This document shows positions 1 through 8,234 of a stretch of DNA of 64,000 bases, one piece after another. The stretch is from Gammaproteobacteria bacterium (GTDB lineage Bacteria > Pseudomonadota > Gammaproteobacteria > Methylococcales > Methylomonadaceae). The notes under the pieces are model-generated. The model searched no databases and was not told the origin of the DNA. It saw nothing but the letters and a program-made list of their open reading frames with translations. The stretch covers positions 1 to 64,000 of the forward strand of contig JAHJSQ010000083.1 in NCBI GenBank assembly GCA_018830325.1, in the 5' to 3' direction. Position 1 is the first letter of the stretch. Every line of letters starts with the position of its first letter. Position numbers and translations under genes: made by a program.

Positions 1-17
1 ATATTGAACATCAGTGG

Positions 18-49
18 CTTTCCCTCACCTAACGCTAGGTGAGGGAAAG
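18..49. repeat. Perfect inverted repeat, 13-bp arms
   Basis: Arms at 18-30 and 37-49 (CTTTCCCTCACCT and its complement) flank a 6-nt loop. The stem is strong but no T-run follows on either strand, so it is not a standard intrinsic terminator. It may end a transcript entering from the left or belong to a repeat. The rest of 50-391 holds no convincing gene. It contains GCTCCAGCGT-type repeat pieces (about 130-190) and two similar ACCCATC/GATGGGT segments (about 190-345). Confidence 0.7.
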
Positions 50-391
50 TCGGGAACGTTGGGCGACAAAAAATGGTATCGAAGCCTCATTAGCTAAGAT
101 TGCAAAACAGTAATTTTTGACTTATGTATAACGATGAGCGCTCCAGCGTGAGAACGCAGCCTGGATGCTCCAGCGTCCAGTAAGGCAGTGATGGGTAGGA
201 GCGAAGCGGAAACCCATCATTGGTCTCCCGCAAACGGCAGGAAAATGTGACGGACGAGTTTATAAAACCTGTCTGGCGGGAGAGGGAAGTTCGGCGGGAG
301 AAAAACGATGGGTTTCGGCTTCCGCCTCTACCCATCCTACGCAAGAACAAACGCAAGAACCACCCAATAGGATGGGGTATTACTACCGATT

Positions 392-2491
392 TCAGGCCAA
401 GTAAATCCTCTCCAATGCGCTGCGCGAGACATTGCCGCAGTTATCTTCGGCTTCGATTAAATAACGTACGTCGCCTGCGCCGACCGGTAAGGACGCGGTG
501 CAATAATCGGCCGATACCGAGGCGTTGGTGTGGCTTGGATATGGGCCGTGATTGTGGAGATCCAGGCGTTTCTCGCCGGATCCGGTGCGCAGCACCAATG
601 TCGTGCGCTTCAGGCCGGATAGATCGTGGATGAAGGTATGCAATGTGGCTTGTCTCGGCGCGGCTTTAAGGCAACCCTGCCCCCAGCAATCGCCGCCCGG
701 GTTTTCCGGCGTTACCCAGGGGGCGAAAATGGTCGGTCCTGTGCTGTCACCGACCTTCTTAACGGCGCCGCCCAGCAATTGCCAGCCTCTGTTGGCCGCT
801 TCGGTGACTTGTTTATCCCAGACATCCTGACCGGTCCAGTACCAGTAACAGCTGGTCTCTGCCATAAGCATTAAGCGCGAGGCTTCTTGCAGCGCGGCAT
901 GTTCCGGCGCGCTGTCTTCGATCGTATGCACGAGGTTTTGTAGCGCCGTGAGCACGGCCCACGAGTTCAGGTCTGGCGAATAGGGCAGGTCGTAACGGCT
1001 GAACCATTTCATGAATTGCGGGTCGCCGTTGTCGGCCCCACTCCAGGAGCCGGGTTCGATATGCACGGCCTGAGCCGGGTCGGGAGGGAAACGCTGCAAA
1101 TAATCCTCGCTGGTAGTCAGTTCGAAACGCGGGTCTTCATGCAGCCAGCGCACCAATTGGCTGGTGTTGTGATGATAATAGCTGTCGGCACCGCCGCCGT
1201 GGTTATCGCCGTCGGAATGCAGCAGAAAAAAAGGCGGGTGTTTCGGATCGAAGTTGCCGGTGTGAACGATTTGATCGTAGACTTGGCCGAGCACGTCGGG
1301 ATATTGTAAGGCGCCGAAACCGCCCCGGGCATCTTCGTTGCCGATGTAGCGTTCGGCCGGAATGCCGATGATTTTATGAATCTTGCCGTCAGGGTCTTCG
1401 TAGGCGATATATTCGGGCCGCATTAGGCTCGGGGAAATTTTCGAGCCGGCCCAGATGTTGTGCAGTTGCAGCCAATCATCTACCGGCGGGTTGACTTGTT
1501 CCGAAACGTTGGGCGGCAGCATGCCTTCGTTGATGCCGGCGTAGGGATAGTCGCGGCAAGCGCGATAGCGGTGAATGGAATCGTAGATGACCGCTTCGAT
1601 GCCGGCTTCCCTCAGGGCCGGAATCATGCGGATATGGAAGGCGGTTTCCGGTGGGAACAAAACTTTGGAGGCTTCAGCGCCGAAGTGGGCGCGTATCGCG
1701 TCTTGATGCCATTGTATGTGGCGCACGATGTTGCGGGCCGGGATCAACGCCATCAACGGATGAAAGTAGCCGAACGCGGAAAAGGCCATGCGGGGATTGC
1801 CTAGAGCAGTTTTAGAGCCGGCAATGCCGCGCAGTTCGTTTTTCCAACCCGCGAAACGGCCGCCGCACAAGCCTTGTGCCTCGCAGCGATCGAGTTGTTC
1901 GATCAGCGAACCGCTCCAACTGGTCGATAGTCCGGCATGCGGCAAGTCGCCCTCGCCATATTGGCGGACTGCGGCCGGCAAAAAGCCAGTGTAATTGCCG
2001 ACCCGAGAGCCGAAGATCTCGTCTTTTTCGCCATCCCAATAATCGGGGTCGGCCGCACGATAATAAGGTTGGTGCATATGCTTGTGAATACCGAAGTACA
2101 CCTTGACGTCGCCTGTCATCTCTATTTTTTGTGCGGGACGGGACGGCGCGACGAGACGGAGGCCGCGATAGACTTTGATCCAGTCGTCTCCGCTTGCCCG
2201 GCTCAAGTCGGCTTGGCGGCAGCCTTCGATCTGTATATTGATGTGGTTTGATGCAAATAAACCGGCCGGTATCTTTGCGGTATAAATATAGCCGTCTTTG
2301 TCGTCGGCCCGGCTGCTGATCGCATCATCCTTTATGATTTTTTGCCGGCCTTCGCCATGCAATATCACTTGCGGAAACGGGATTTTGCCGTCGGCGCGAA
2401 AGCTGACCTCGAATGATGGGTTTTTTCCCGAGGCATCGCAAGCAAGCGATTCGGGGCAGTTAATATCCGATAGTTTGGAAAAAATACTCAT
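392..2491 (-). CDS. Glycoside hydrolase family 57 protein
   Basis: A 699-aa protein of the GH57 family of alpha-glucan-active enzymes (amylases, glucanotransferases, branching enzymes). The family's first motif is seen as HKHMHQPYY at residues 136-144. The nucleophile region is FPPETAF, with Glu282 as candidate. The acid/base region is HSDGDNHGG, near residues 425-433. About 120 N-terminal residues precede the catalytic domain and look like an added beta-rich domain. There is no signal peptide, so it is probably cytosolic and may act on glycogen or another storage glucan. The ATG is preceded by AGGA at 7-nt spacing. It stands alone, with repeat-filled gaps on both sides. The family is clear but the exact substrate cannot be read from the sequence. 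Confidence 0.88.
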   Translation of the reverse strand: MSIFSKLSDINCPESLACDASGKNPSFEVSFRADGKIPFPQVILHGEGRQKIIKDDAISSRADDKDGYIYTAKIPAGLFASNHINIQIEGCRQADLSRASGDDWIKVYRGLRLVAPSRPAQKIEMTGDVKVYFGIHKHMHQPYYRAADPDYWDGEKDEIFGSRVGNYTGFLPAAVRQYGEGDLPHAGLSTSWSGSLIEQLDRCEAQGLCGGRFAGWKNELRGIAGSKTALGNPRMAFSAFGYFHPLMALIPARNIVRHIQWHQDAIRAHFGAEASKVLFPPETAFHIRMIPALREAGIEAVIYDSIHRYRACRDYPYAGINEGMLPPNVSEQVNPPVDDWLQLHNIWAGSKISPSLMRPEYIAYEDPDGKIHKIIGIPAERYIGNEDARGGFGALQYPDVLGQVYDQIVHTGNFDPKHPPFFLLHSDGDNHGGGADSYYHHNTSQLVRWLHEDPRFELTTSEDYLQRFPPDPAQAVHIEPGSWSGADNGDPQFMKWFSRYDLPYSPDLNSWAVLTALQNLVHTIEDSAPEHAALQEASRLMLMAETSCYWYWTGQDVWDKQVTEAANRGWQLLGGAVKKVGDSTGPTIFAPWVTPENPGGDCWGQGCLKAAPRQATLHTFIHDLSGLKRTTLVLRTGSGEKRLDLHNHGPYPSHTNASVSADYCTASLPVGAGDVRYLIEAEDNCGNVSRSALERIYLA

Positions 2492-2644
2492 CTTTATGTC
2501 CTATTGATTTCAACGAGTGAGAATGACAAAAGTGTATGTCTTCTCAATCAATCTGTCGACTTAGCTGGGCGCTTAAACGGATTGAAGGTCAATTGCTGTC
2601 TTTATTGATTTGCTAAGGATTTAGTCTTAAAGAACTTCCCTATT

Positions 2645-2755
2645 TAATGTAGGGTTCGGTTGCTCGATTGACAGGTGTCGGCGGCAGGGAGCCGCCGTCA
2701 AGCCTACACGGACGTATTCACGGCGTCCTGTCAAGCGAGTAACCGAATCCTAGAC
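2645..2755 (-). repeat. Dispersed composite repeat, family A
   Basis: Read on the minus strand it has the order GGACGCCGTGAATACGTCC, TGTAGGCTTGACGGCGG, CTGCCGCCGAC, CTGTCAATCGAGCAACCG. The same blocks recur near 5.5, 7.2, 22.0, 28.7, 29.6, 38.2 and 58.5 kb. It occupies most of the 313-nt gap between the GH57 gene and the M48 protease gene. No gene is seen in the gap. Confidence 0.8.
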
Positions 2756-2804
2756 TATAAGTCCCATAGGTCCGGGAGGTTGTTTGTCGCGAAACCCTAA
2801 GAGA

Positions 2805-3824
2805 CTACTTTCGTCGATCGTAAATCGTTCCGATACGTTTGTCTGTCGCTGGGTGACTAGACAGATAATCGAACTCGGGATTCAAACCATGGCTTTGTTC
2901 GAGTAGAGTGAGTATCCGGGTGAAATGTTCGATAGGGATGTTTTGCTTGTCGAGTAATTCGACGGCATAGCGGTCGGCTTCCAACTCGAACTGTCTCGAA
3001 TAGCGAGTTTCGACTAAGACGGTTGGCAGTGCAACCGATAAGGAGGTGACCGAAGCGATGTCGCCCAGCAATCCTGCCATGAACAGTGCGGTCAACGAGT
3101 TTTGCAATAAGGATCGTAAGCCGTGTTTGTGTTCGATGTGGCCGATTTCATGCGCCAGTACTGCGAGGATTTGTTCATTGTTTTCGGCTAAGTCCAGCAA
3201 ATCGTCGGTCAGGATGATATCGCCGCCCGGTATGGCCAACGCATTAGCGCCCATTTTTGTGCTGTTTCTGAACAGCAAACGGTAGAGGTGTTCGCGCAGG
3301 GTGTGAGCTGTCAATTGTTGTAATTGCCGGTTTAGTTCCGCCTGGGTGCCTTTGCCGATAGTTGACTCGCTGAATAGCCAGTCATCGAGCTTGATCAACG
3401 CTTCTTTGCCAATTTTGTGTTCGACATGAGCGGGTAAACTGTTTGCGACAGTCTTTGCGGCGAGTGGCACGCCGAATTCGATACCGGCCCAAATAGTCGC
3501 GGCAGTCAGTAGCAATGCCGCGAGTACGTAGGTTCGGTTTTTTTCCAGAGAATGTAATAGGGATTGCGGCCGGTTTTTGTTGAAATAGCGGCACACTCGG
3601 TCGATCGCTTCATTATCGTCGGTTTCAATCTTGCTTCCGTCCGACAGGAAAATATTGCGCCGGGTATTGCCGAGACGCGCCGCGATCGACAGCCGGTCGA
3701 CTGTGCTGTCCCATTGCGACGCATCGCTCCGGATCAAGACCTTGCCGGATTCGTAAAAAACCAGTTCGACCGGTGTTTGCACCGATGATTTGCCGTCGTA
3801 ATAAAGAGCTTTGACGCTGATCAC
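2805..3824 (-). CDS. M48 family metalloprotease, membrane-anchored
   Basis: A 339-aa protein. The zinc-protease motif HEIGH lies at residues 225-229 in VLAHEIGHIEHKHG, with the downstream Glu ligand in FELEADRYAVELL. An N-terminal cytosolic domain of about 95 residues precedes one membrane segment (about 98-118); the protease domain follows, so it resembles M48 peptidases of the Oma1/BepA group. The chosen start is the GTG at 3824, which overlaps the stop of the upstream DUF898 gene by 4 nt (GTGA). Longer readings begin inside that gene with an Arg-rich stretch unlike the family. The overlap suggests translational coupling with the DUF898 protein. Substrate is unknown; a role in membrane-protein quality control is inferred from the family. 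Confidence 0.87.
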   Translation of the reverse strand: MISVKALYYDGKSSVQTPVELVFYESGKVLIRSDASQWDSTVDRLSIAARLGNTRRNIFLSDGSKIETDDNEAIDRVCRYFNKNRPQSLLHSLEKNRTYVLAALLLTAATIWAGIEFGVPLAAKTVANSLPAHVEHKIGKEALIKLDDWLFSESTIGKGTQAELNRQLQQLTAHTLREHLYRLLFRNSTKMGANALAIPGGDIILTDDLLDLAENNEQILAVLAHEIGHIEHKHGLRSLLQNSLTALFMAGLLGDIASVTSLSVALPTVLVETRYSRQFELEADRYAVELLDKQNIPIEHFTRILTLLEQSHGLNPEFDYLSSHPATDKRIGTIYDRRK

Positions 3825-4846
3825 AAGCCGATGTCGATATCTAAAAAGTCGCCGACTTCCTCGCCGATCCCTTCGGCTTGTTCGGCTTCCGCGGAGATGA
3901 ACTGATCGAGATCGCCGGTCGAATTCAATGAGAGACAGGCGATGCGATAGCGTGCCATTCTGATCTTTGCCCAAGGAATCAACAAGCCCAATGAAACGAT
4001 GATGGCTAGCGCATTCGTGAAATAAAGCCAGCAGATTTTGCCGGTTTCCAGGCGGCTTTCGAATTGTATGTGAGGCAGGAAAGTATGATTGATGGAAAGA
4101 TTAGTGATTTGGGTATACACATAACCATAGACAAGCATCAAAAAGGGATAAAACAGCAAAAGCAGAATTGCCGGTAAGGCCGGATTTATAGAACCGTCAG
4201 TCAGCCCTATTCCTTGCCAAAGGGCATAAGAAAATCCCGCGACCGTAAGCAGAGTAGCCAACAATATGAGCAACGCCTTACCGTAAACGGCATAAAATTG
4301 ATTAGTAGTTGCCGTTATTTCGAAGCGGCTGGTGCCGTAGGCGCTGTTGTCGATCACGAATTGTTTACGGGCTTTCACGAAATAGGGATAGGCTAAGCCG
4401 AACGTAAAAGCAATTAGAATAGGCAGTCCGATGAATACCCATAGCGCTTTAAGGTAATCGGCGTTGAAATGAAAAAGGATATTGCGGTAGGCCGAATTGT
4501 ACCAATTAAATTTGAGCGCCTTGATGATGACCCATGGAAAAACCGGAATGAAAAGCAGAATCAAAACCGCCTCGGCTTCCGGGAACAGCGCCGCAATCGC
4601 CACATAAATGATCACGAAAGCCAATACCAGCAGACGGCCTTTCAGGATCTTGACCGGGTCGGCCAAGTAATCGAACGGCGCGTTCATTAGATAAGTATTA
4701 TTGTAAAAATAACGGCGCGTTCTGACTTTGGCCCAGGCCGAGTAGATACCCAGCGTGATGATCGAAAGCAAGATATTGACGATCCAAATTTTAAAAAACT
4801 CGCCGGCTTTGCCGTGAAATTCGAATGGATGGTGGTTTGGTTGCAT
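3821..4846 (-). CDS. DUF898 (YjgN-like) integral membrane protein
   Basis: A 341-aa polytopic protein. It has repeated hydrophobic segments and the family's typical motif LGIYSAWAKVRTRRYFYNNT near residues 37-56. A related pattern, GLLIPWAKIRMARYRIACLS, recurs near the C-terminus, so the protein has an internally repeated organisation. The family is DUF898 (YjgN of E. coli); its biochemical role is not established. The stop overlaps the start of the M48 protease gene, so the two are probably one transcript, and the protease may act on or with this protein. Family assignment is firm, function unknown. Confidence 0.85.
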   Translation of the reverse strand: MQPNHHPFEFHGKAGEFFKIWIVNILLSIITLGIYSAWAKVRTRRYFYNNTYLMNAPFDYLADPVKILKGRLLVLAFVIIYVAIAALFPEAEAVLILLFIPVFPWVIIKALKFNWYNSAYRNILFHFNADYLKALWVFIGLPILIAFTFGLAYPYFVKARKQFVIDNSAYGTSRFEITATTNQFYAVYGKALLILLATLLTVAGFSYALWQGIGLTDGSINPALPAILLLLFYPFLMLVYGYVYTQITNLSINHTFLPHIQFESRLETGKICWLYFTNALAIIVSLGLLIPWAKIRMARYRIACLSLNSTGDLDQFISAEAEQAEGIGEEVGDFLDIDIGL

Positions 4847-4948
4847 GGTTTTTCCTGTGTGCGATCGATATAGGCTATTCAGCCGGATTAAAGTCGTACT
4901 CAGGCTTAAAGATAGTCCTATTTCTTCAAAAGTGGAAAAACGCTTTGG

Positions 4949-5350
4949 TTAATCATCGTCTTCCAGCAATTCGACACCGATTCTGCTTCGATGCACGCAG
5001 TCGGCGTAGACATCGTCGGCATTCGACAAGCCGCGCGCTTCCAAATAACACTGGCGCGAAACCGTTAAATAGTCTTCTAAATCGACCTTAGGCGTTTTGT
5101 GTCCGGCAAAACGCATGCAGTTTGTAAAGGTGCCGGCATCGTAAAATATGGGGATTTCAACCTCGGTCATACCGCCCCCGGCCGGCACTTTTATGCGCTC
5201 CTTGTGCATCGAAGTTTTGAAGCAATTCGAGGCATCGATGAAATAACCTCGATTGTTTTCTAGGGGTTCGGTTTGGGTTAATGTACCAGAGCAACTTTGT
5301 AAAATAATCATCGCTATCGGCAAGGCGGCTTTTTTAAAACTGAGCATCAT
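4949..5350 (-). CDS. Small putative lipoprotein of unknown function
   Basis: A 133-aa product. The start is the first of two adjacent ATG codons (5350, 5347) because the sequence from there has a short signal with lipobox-like IILQSC, predicting a lipidated Cys near residue 19. The 104 residues upstream in the same frame are read from repeat DNA and are not credible. The mature part has several Cys and the segment GGGMTEVEIPIFYDAG, and ends in an acidic tail. It is not recognised as a named family. It lies in the same direction as the DUF898/M48 pair about 100 nt away but upstream of it, so it could share their transcript. Confidence 0.6.
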   Translation of the reverse strand: MMLSFKKAALPIAMIILQSCSGTLTQTEPLENNRGYFIDASNCFKTSMHKERIKVPAGGGMTEVEIPIFYDAGTFTNCMRFAGHKTPKVDLEDYLTVSRQCYLEARGLSNADDVYADCVHRSRIGVELLEDDD

Positions 5351-5512
5351 TATTAACTGGGGTAAAAGGGGCGACAGGTTATTATCGAGCCGAAATATGA
5401 CAATTAAATGAATCGGCAATTTAGTTGGATCGAAACGATTTATGACTGACCATTCGAAGAGTTTCGTTGAGTTTTTGATTATCAAGGTAATCAATTTTAT
5501 ATACCTATCGTA

Positions 5513-5745
5513 GATGAAAATTCGGCACCGGGGGGGAGCAAAGCACGCCGTGAACCCAGCACCTAAATTATCCAAGATAATTAACCATAGCCAATGGGCT
5601 ATGGAATTTAGGTGCTGGGTGAATACATCCATGTAGGCTCTATGCCAGCTCCATGCTGGCAAAGCCTTTGTCGCACATTCCGGCGCAGCCGAAGGGCTCA
5701 GGGCGAACGGTAGTTTGAGACTCTCAACTGCTCTTTTTAGGATAA
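5513..5745 (+). repeat. Composite repeat, family A plus family D end
   Basis: It starts with CCTATCGTAGATGAAAATTC and continues with the CGCCGTGAA block. A hairpin has perfect 15-bp arms, CCCAGCACCTAAATT at 5555-5569 and its complement at 5605-5619. A TGTAGGCTCTATGCCAGCTC block matches one near 38.23 kb. The right end (CTGCTCTTTTTAGGA, about 5731-5745) matches both ends of the inverted repeat at 51.34-51.45 kb. It fills most of the 467-nt gap before the aldo/keto reductase gene. Confidence 0.78.
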
Positions 5746-5817
5746 AAGCTTATTTTATCGTTCGGTAATGTATGGTCTGTTATTAAATGGTTTTTTAAAA
5801 TTTAACGGGGGCGAGGT

Positions 5818-6681
5818 ATGAGTGAAGATATTCGAATGGGTCCGGTACGTTTGATTCAAGGTATTGAAGTCCCGAGTTTCTTTTATGGGACGGCCTGGAA
5901 GGAAGAGCGGACCGAGACATTGGTTTTGGCTGCGATCGAAGCCGGTTTTCGGGCCATCGATACTGCGAATCAGCGGCGGCATTATTACGAAGAGGGCGTC
6001 GGTCATGCGTTAAGCAAGTTGCTTGGGGAAGGCCGACTTAAACGCGGCGAGCTCTTTCTGCAAAGCAAGTTTACCTTTGCGGCGAGTCAAGATCATCGGC
6101 TTCCTTACGATCCCGGTGCGGATTACGCCACGCAGGTCGAGCAGTCGTTCAGCAATTCGCTGCAACACCTCGGCACCGATTATCTGGATTCCTATATTTT
6201 GCATGGACCTTCGCTAAGCCAAGGTCTGGCCGAAGCGGATCGAGAGGTATGGCGAGCGATGGAAAGTCTCTGCAAAGCCGGTTCGGTTCGATTGATCGGC
6301 GTTTCGAATATCGGCGAGGATCAGTTAAGGCTCTTGATTGAATTTGCCGAGATCAAACCGGCATTCGTGCAAAACCGATGCTTTGCGAGGACGCAATGGG
6401 ATGCCAAGGTTCGCCGGTTGTGCACTGAGCACGGCATCGTTTACCAGGGTTTTTCGTTGTTGACGGCGAACGTTTCCGAATTGAACCGTCCTGTCATGGA
6501 TCAAGTTATAAAGCGTCATGGCTGCACCAGGGCGCAGGCCGTGTTTCGTTTCGCGTTGCAGCTCGGTATGATTCCGTTGACCGGCACGAGCGATCCGGAG
6601 CACATGAAACAAGACTTATCGGTATATGATTTCGAAATCACTGCAGACGAAATGGCAATGATTGAAAAAATTGCTGCTTAA
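5818..6681 (+). CDS. Aldo/keto reductase
   Basis: A 287-aa NAD(P)H-dependent oxidoreductase with a single (beta/alpha)8 barrel, expected to reduce aldehydes or ketones in the cytosol. The catalytic tetrad can be traced as Asp48 (AIDTANQ), Tyr56 or Tyr57 (RRHYYEEG), Lys84 (QSKFTF) and His129 (SYILHGPS). GVSNIG near residue 160 and a cofactor-binding region with GTSDPEHM near the C-terminus also fit the family. A GGGGGCGAGGT ribosome-binding stretch precedes the ATG. A MIF-like tautomerase gene follows by 42 nt and is probably co-transcribed. The family is clear; the physiological carbonyl substrate is not. Confidence 0.9.
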   Translation: MSEDIRMGPVRLIQGIEVPSFFYGTAWKEERTETLVLAAIEAGFRAIDTANQRRHYYEEGVGHALSKLLGEGRLKRGELFLQSKFTFAASQDHRLPYDPGADYATQVEQSFSNSLQHLGTDYLDSYILHGPSLSQGLAEADREVWRAMESLCKAGSVRLIGVSNIGEDQLRLLIEFAEIKPAFVQNRCFARTQWDAKVRRLCTEHGIVYQGFSLLTANVSELNRPVMDQVIKRHGCTRAQAVFRFALQLGMIPLTGTSDPEHMKQDLSVYDFEITADEMAMIEKIAA

Positions 6682-6723
6682 TGGATGGTTCGAGCCGATA
6701 ATTAATGTTAGGAGGAATTTGTT

Positions 6724-7071
6724 ATGCCTTATTTAAAACTCAATACCAATACGCCTATTGACGATGAAAAATCTTCGCCTTTAATGACTGAAATATCGCA
6801 ACTGATGGCCAAAGAGACCGGTAAGCCGGAGCGCTATGTCATGGTTGAGCTGGCTTCCGGCAAGCCGATGTTGTTTGGCGGCAGCGATAAGCCCTTGGCT
6901 TATCTCGAATGTAAGAGTATCGGCTTGAGCGGCGCTCAGGCGCGTTCGTTGTCGGCGTCATTGAGCCGCTTGTTGGAGAAGGAATTGTCGATACCGCCCG
7001 ATCGCGTCTATATCGAATTCAGTAATTGCCCGGCCGAATTATGGGGATGGAACGGATCGACATTCGGATGA
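6724..7071 (+). CDS. MIF-like phenylpyruvate tautomerase
   Basis: A 115-aa protein of the tautomerase/macrophage migration inhibitory factor (MIF) family. Members form trimers and use an N-terminal proline, exposed after Met removal, as catalytic base. Pro2 is present (MPYLKLNTNT). The length and the C-terminal pattern DRVYIEFSNCPAELWGWNG match MIF-type rather than short 4-OT-type tautomerases. AGGAGGAATTTGTT lies just before the ATG, a strong Shine-Dalgarno. The aldo/keto reductase just upstream suggests that the pair handles keto/enol or carbonyl metabolites, but this is an inference. Confidence 0.88.
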   Translation: MPYLKLNTNTPIDDEKSSPLMTEISQLMAKETGKPERYVMVELASGKPMLFGGSDKPLAYLECKSIGLSGAQARSLSASLSRLLEKELSIPPDRVYIEFSNCPAELWGWNGSTFG

Positions 7072-7145
7072 GCGAGTGGTAGGATCGCCCAGCGTTCAGC
7101 CTTCGAAAATTGTGATCACCTAACTTACATGAAGATGCTATTATC

Positions 7146-7420
7146 ACCCCGGCAAATGGAAGCGCGTGGCGTTGGTGGAGGGCGAGGCCACTCGCCCGAC
7201 AGGGCGCCGTGAACCCAGCACCTAAATTATCAGTGGTAGTTAACCATAGCCAACGAGCTAGGAATTTAGGTGCTGGGTGAATACGTCCCTGTAGGCTTGA
7301 CGGCGGTTGTCCCTGCCGCCGACGCCTGTCGATCGAGCAACCGCACCCTCTTCGAAGCCGGCATTTTCGTTGCTGAGTTTTTGTATTTCGAAAATTAGAT
7401 AAAGAGTCTAAATCTAGGGT
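7146..7420 (+). repeat. Long copy of composite repeat, family A
   Basis: Blocks in order: CCCCGGCAAATGGAAG, CACTCGCCCGACAGGGCGCC, then a hairpin with arms CCCAGCACCTAAATT (7214-7228) and its complement (7263-7277). Next come GAATACGTCCCTGTAGGCTT, GCCGCCGACGCCTGTCGATC, and the tail AATTAGATAAAGAGTCTAAA. The copy at 58.43-58.65 kb has the same order without the hairpin block, so the hairpin behaves as an optional module. Confidence 0.82.
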
Positions 7421-7525
7421 GTCGAAATTTATCGATTGTCCTGTCGGATAGAATGACTGCTTTATGGATTCTGAGAAAATAACTAGGACTTTATAGGCTA
7501 TGATCATCAGTAAATTCGTAACTCT

Positions 7526-7665
7526 TCAGTCCCCCCGGCTATTATCGTTCCCATGCTCTGCGTGGGAATGCTTGAGTACCGCTCCAGCGGTACGAGACGC
7601 TAGAGCGTCTCGGGCTGCATTCCCACGCCGGAGCGTGGGAACGATAGCGGGATGTGAATAATTAC
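7526..7665. repeat. Palindrome-rich repeat, family B (140 bp)
   Basis: Nested hairpins: GTTCCCATGCTCTGCGTGGG, ACCGCTCCAGCGGT, GAGACGCTAGAGCGTCTC and TTCCCACGCCGGAGCGTGGG, ending in GATGTGAATAATTAC. Nearly the whole 140 bp is found as a reverse complement at 53752-53892. It lacks an ORF and looks like a non-autonomous or REP-like element. Together with the family A copy it accounts for most of the gap 7072-7828, where no gene is seen. Confidence 0.85.
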
Positions 7666-7828
7666 ACAAATTCCAAGACAGCTTGAACCCCGTTGGGTGC
7701 GCATCGGACGCCTTTTCAAAAATATTTTGAGTTTAAAAAGCGGGGACACGGCAATTAGCTAAAAGCGGCTTTTTTCGACAGCCTAGTCTAAATCTACGAA
7801 TTTTCACAGTAAGAAAAAAGGAGGTTTT

Positions 7829-8176
7829 ATGTTATTTAAATTGATTATGGTCTTTGTCGATGAGGACAAGGTTGAAGACGTTATGGACGCGTCGAGAAAC
7901 GCCGGTGCGACCGGCGCGACGATCATCAGCAAGGCTCGTGGGCAAGGTCTCGAAAAAGTCGTCGGTATTTTGGGTTTCGAAATATTGAGCCCGCGCGCGG
8001 TCGTGCTGATACTGGCCGAGGCGAGGCGGGCCGAACGTATTTTGGAGGCGGTTACCGAAGCCGGTAATCTCGATGAAAGTCTCGGCACCGGCATCGCGAT
8101 TCAGCTCGATGTCGACAAGGCCTTAGGGCTCAGCGAGCATGTCAAAGAACTGGAAAAAAAGAAGCCGTTCGTATGA
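7829..8176 (+). CDS. PII-like signalling protein
   Basis: A 115-aa protein with the PII fold pattern: an N-terminal strand (LFKLIMVFVDEDKVEDVMDA), a helix, GATGATIISKARGQG leading into the loop, and strand-helix-strand with ILAEARRAERILEAV. Classical GlnB/GlnK features are missing: there is no uridylylated Tyr in a YKGAEY loop, and the GDGKIFV segment is replaced by GTGIAIQLDV. It is therefore PII-like rather than a nitrogen regulator. GGAGGTTTT precedes the ATG. The CPA2 cation/proton antiporter gene follows after 58 nt in the same direction, so control of that transporter is a reasonable inference. The ligand is unknown. Confidence 0.8.
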   Translation: MLFKLIMVFVDEDKVEDVMDASRNAGATGATIISKARGQGLEKVVGILGFEILSPRAVVLILAEARRAERILEAVTEAGNLDESLGTGIAIQLDVDKALGLSEHVKELEKKKPFV

Positions 8177-8234
8177 GCGACTGCCGTTGCTTTGAGTTAT
8201 TTAACATTTTATTCGAAAACAAGCGCACCGACCC

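Noticed and set aside
220..2251. Several open frames on the plus strand across the GH57 gene
   Set aside because: They lie opposite a 699-aa gene with clear GH57 motifs, have unlikely composition (Arg, Cys and Pro rich), and match no known pattern.
7146..7665. Possible CRISPR array in repeat-rich intergenic DNA
   Set aside because: Repeats are long, composite and palindromic, and are not regularly spaced with unique spacers. No cas gene is present.
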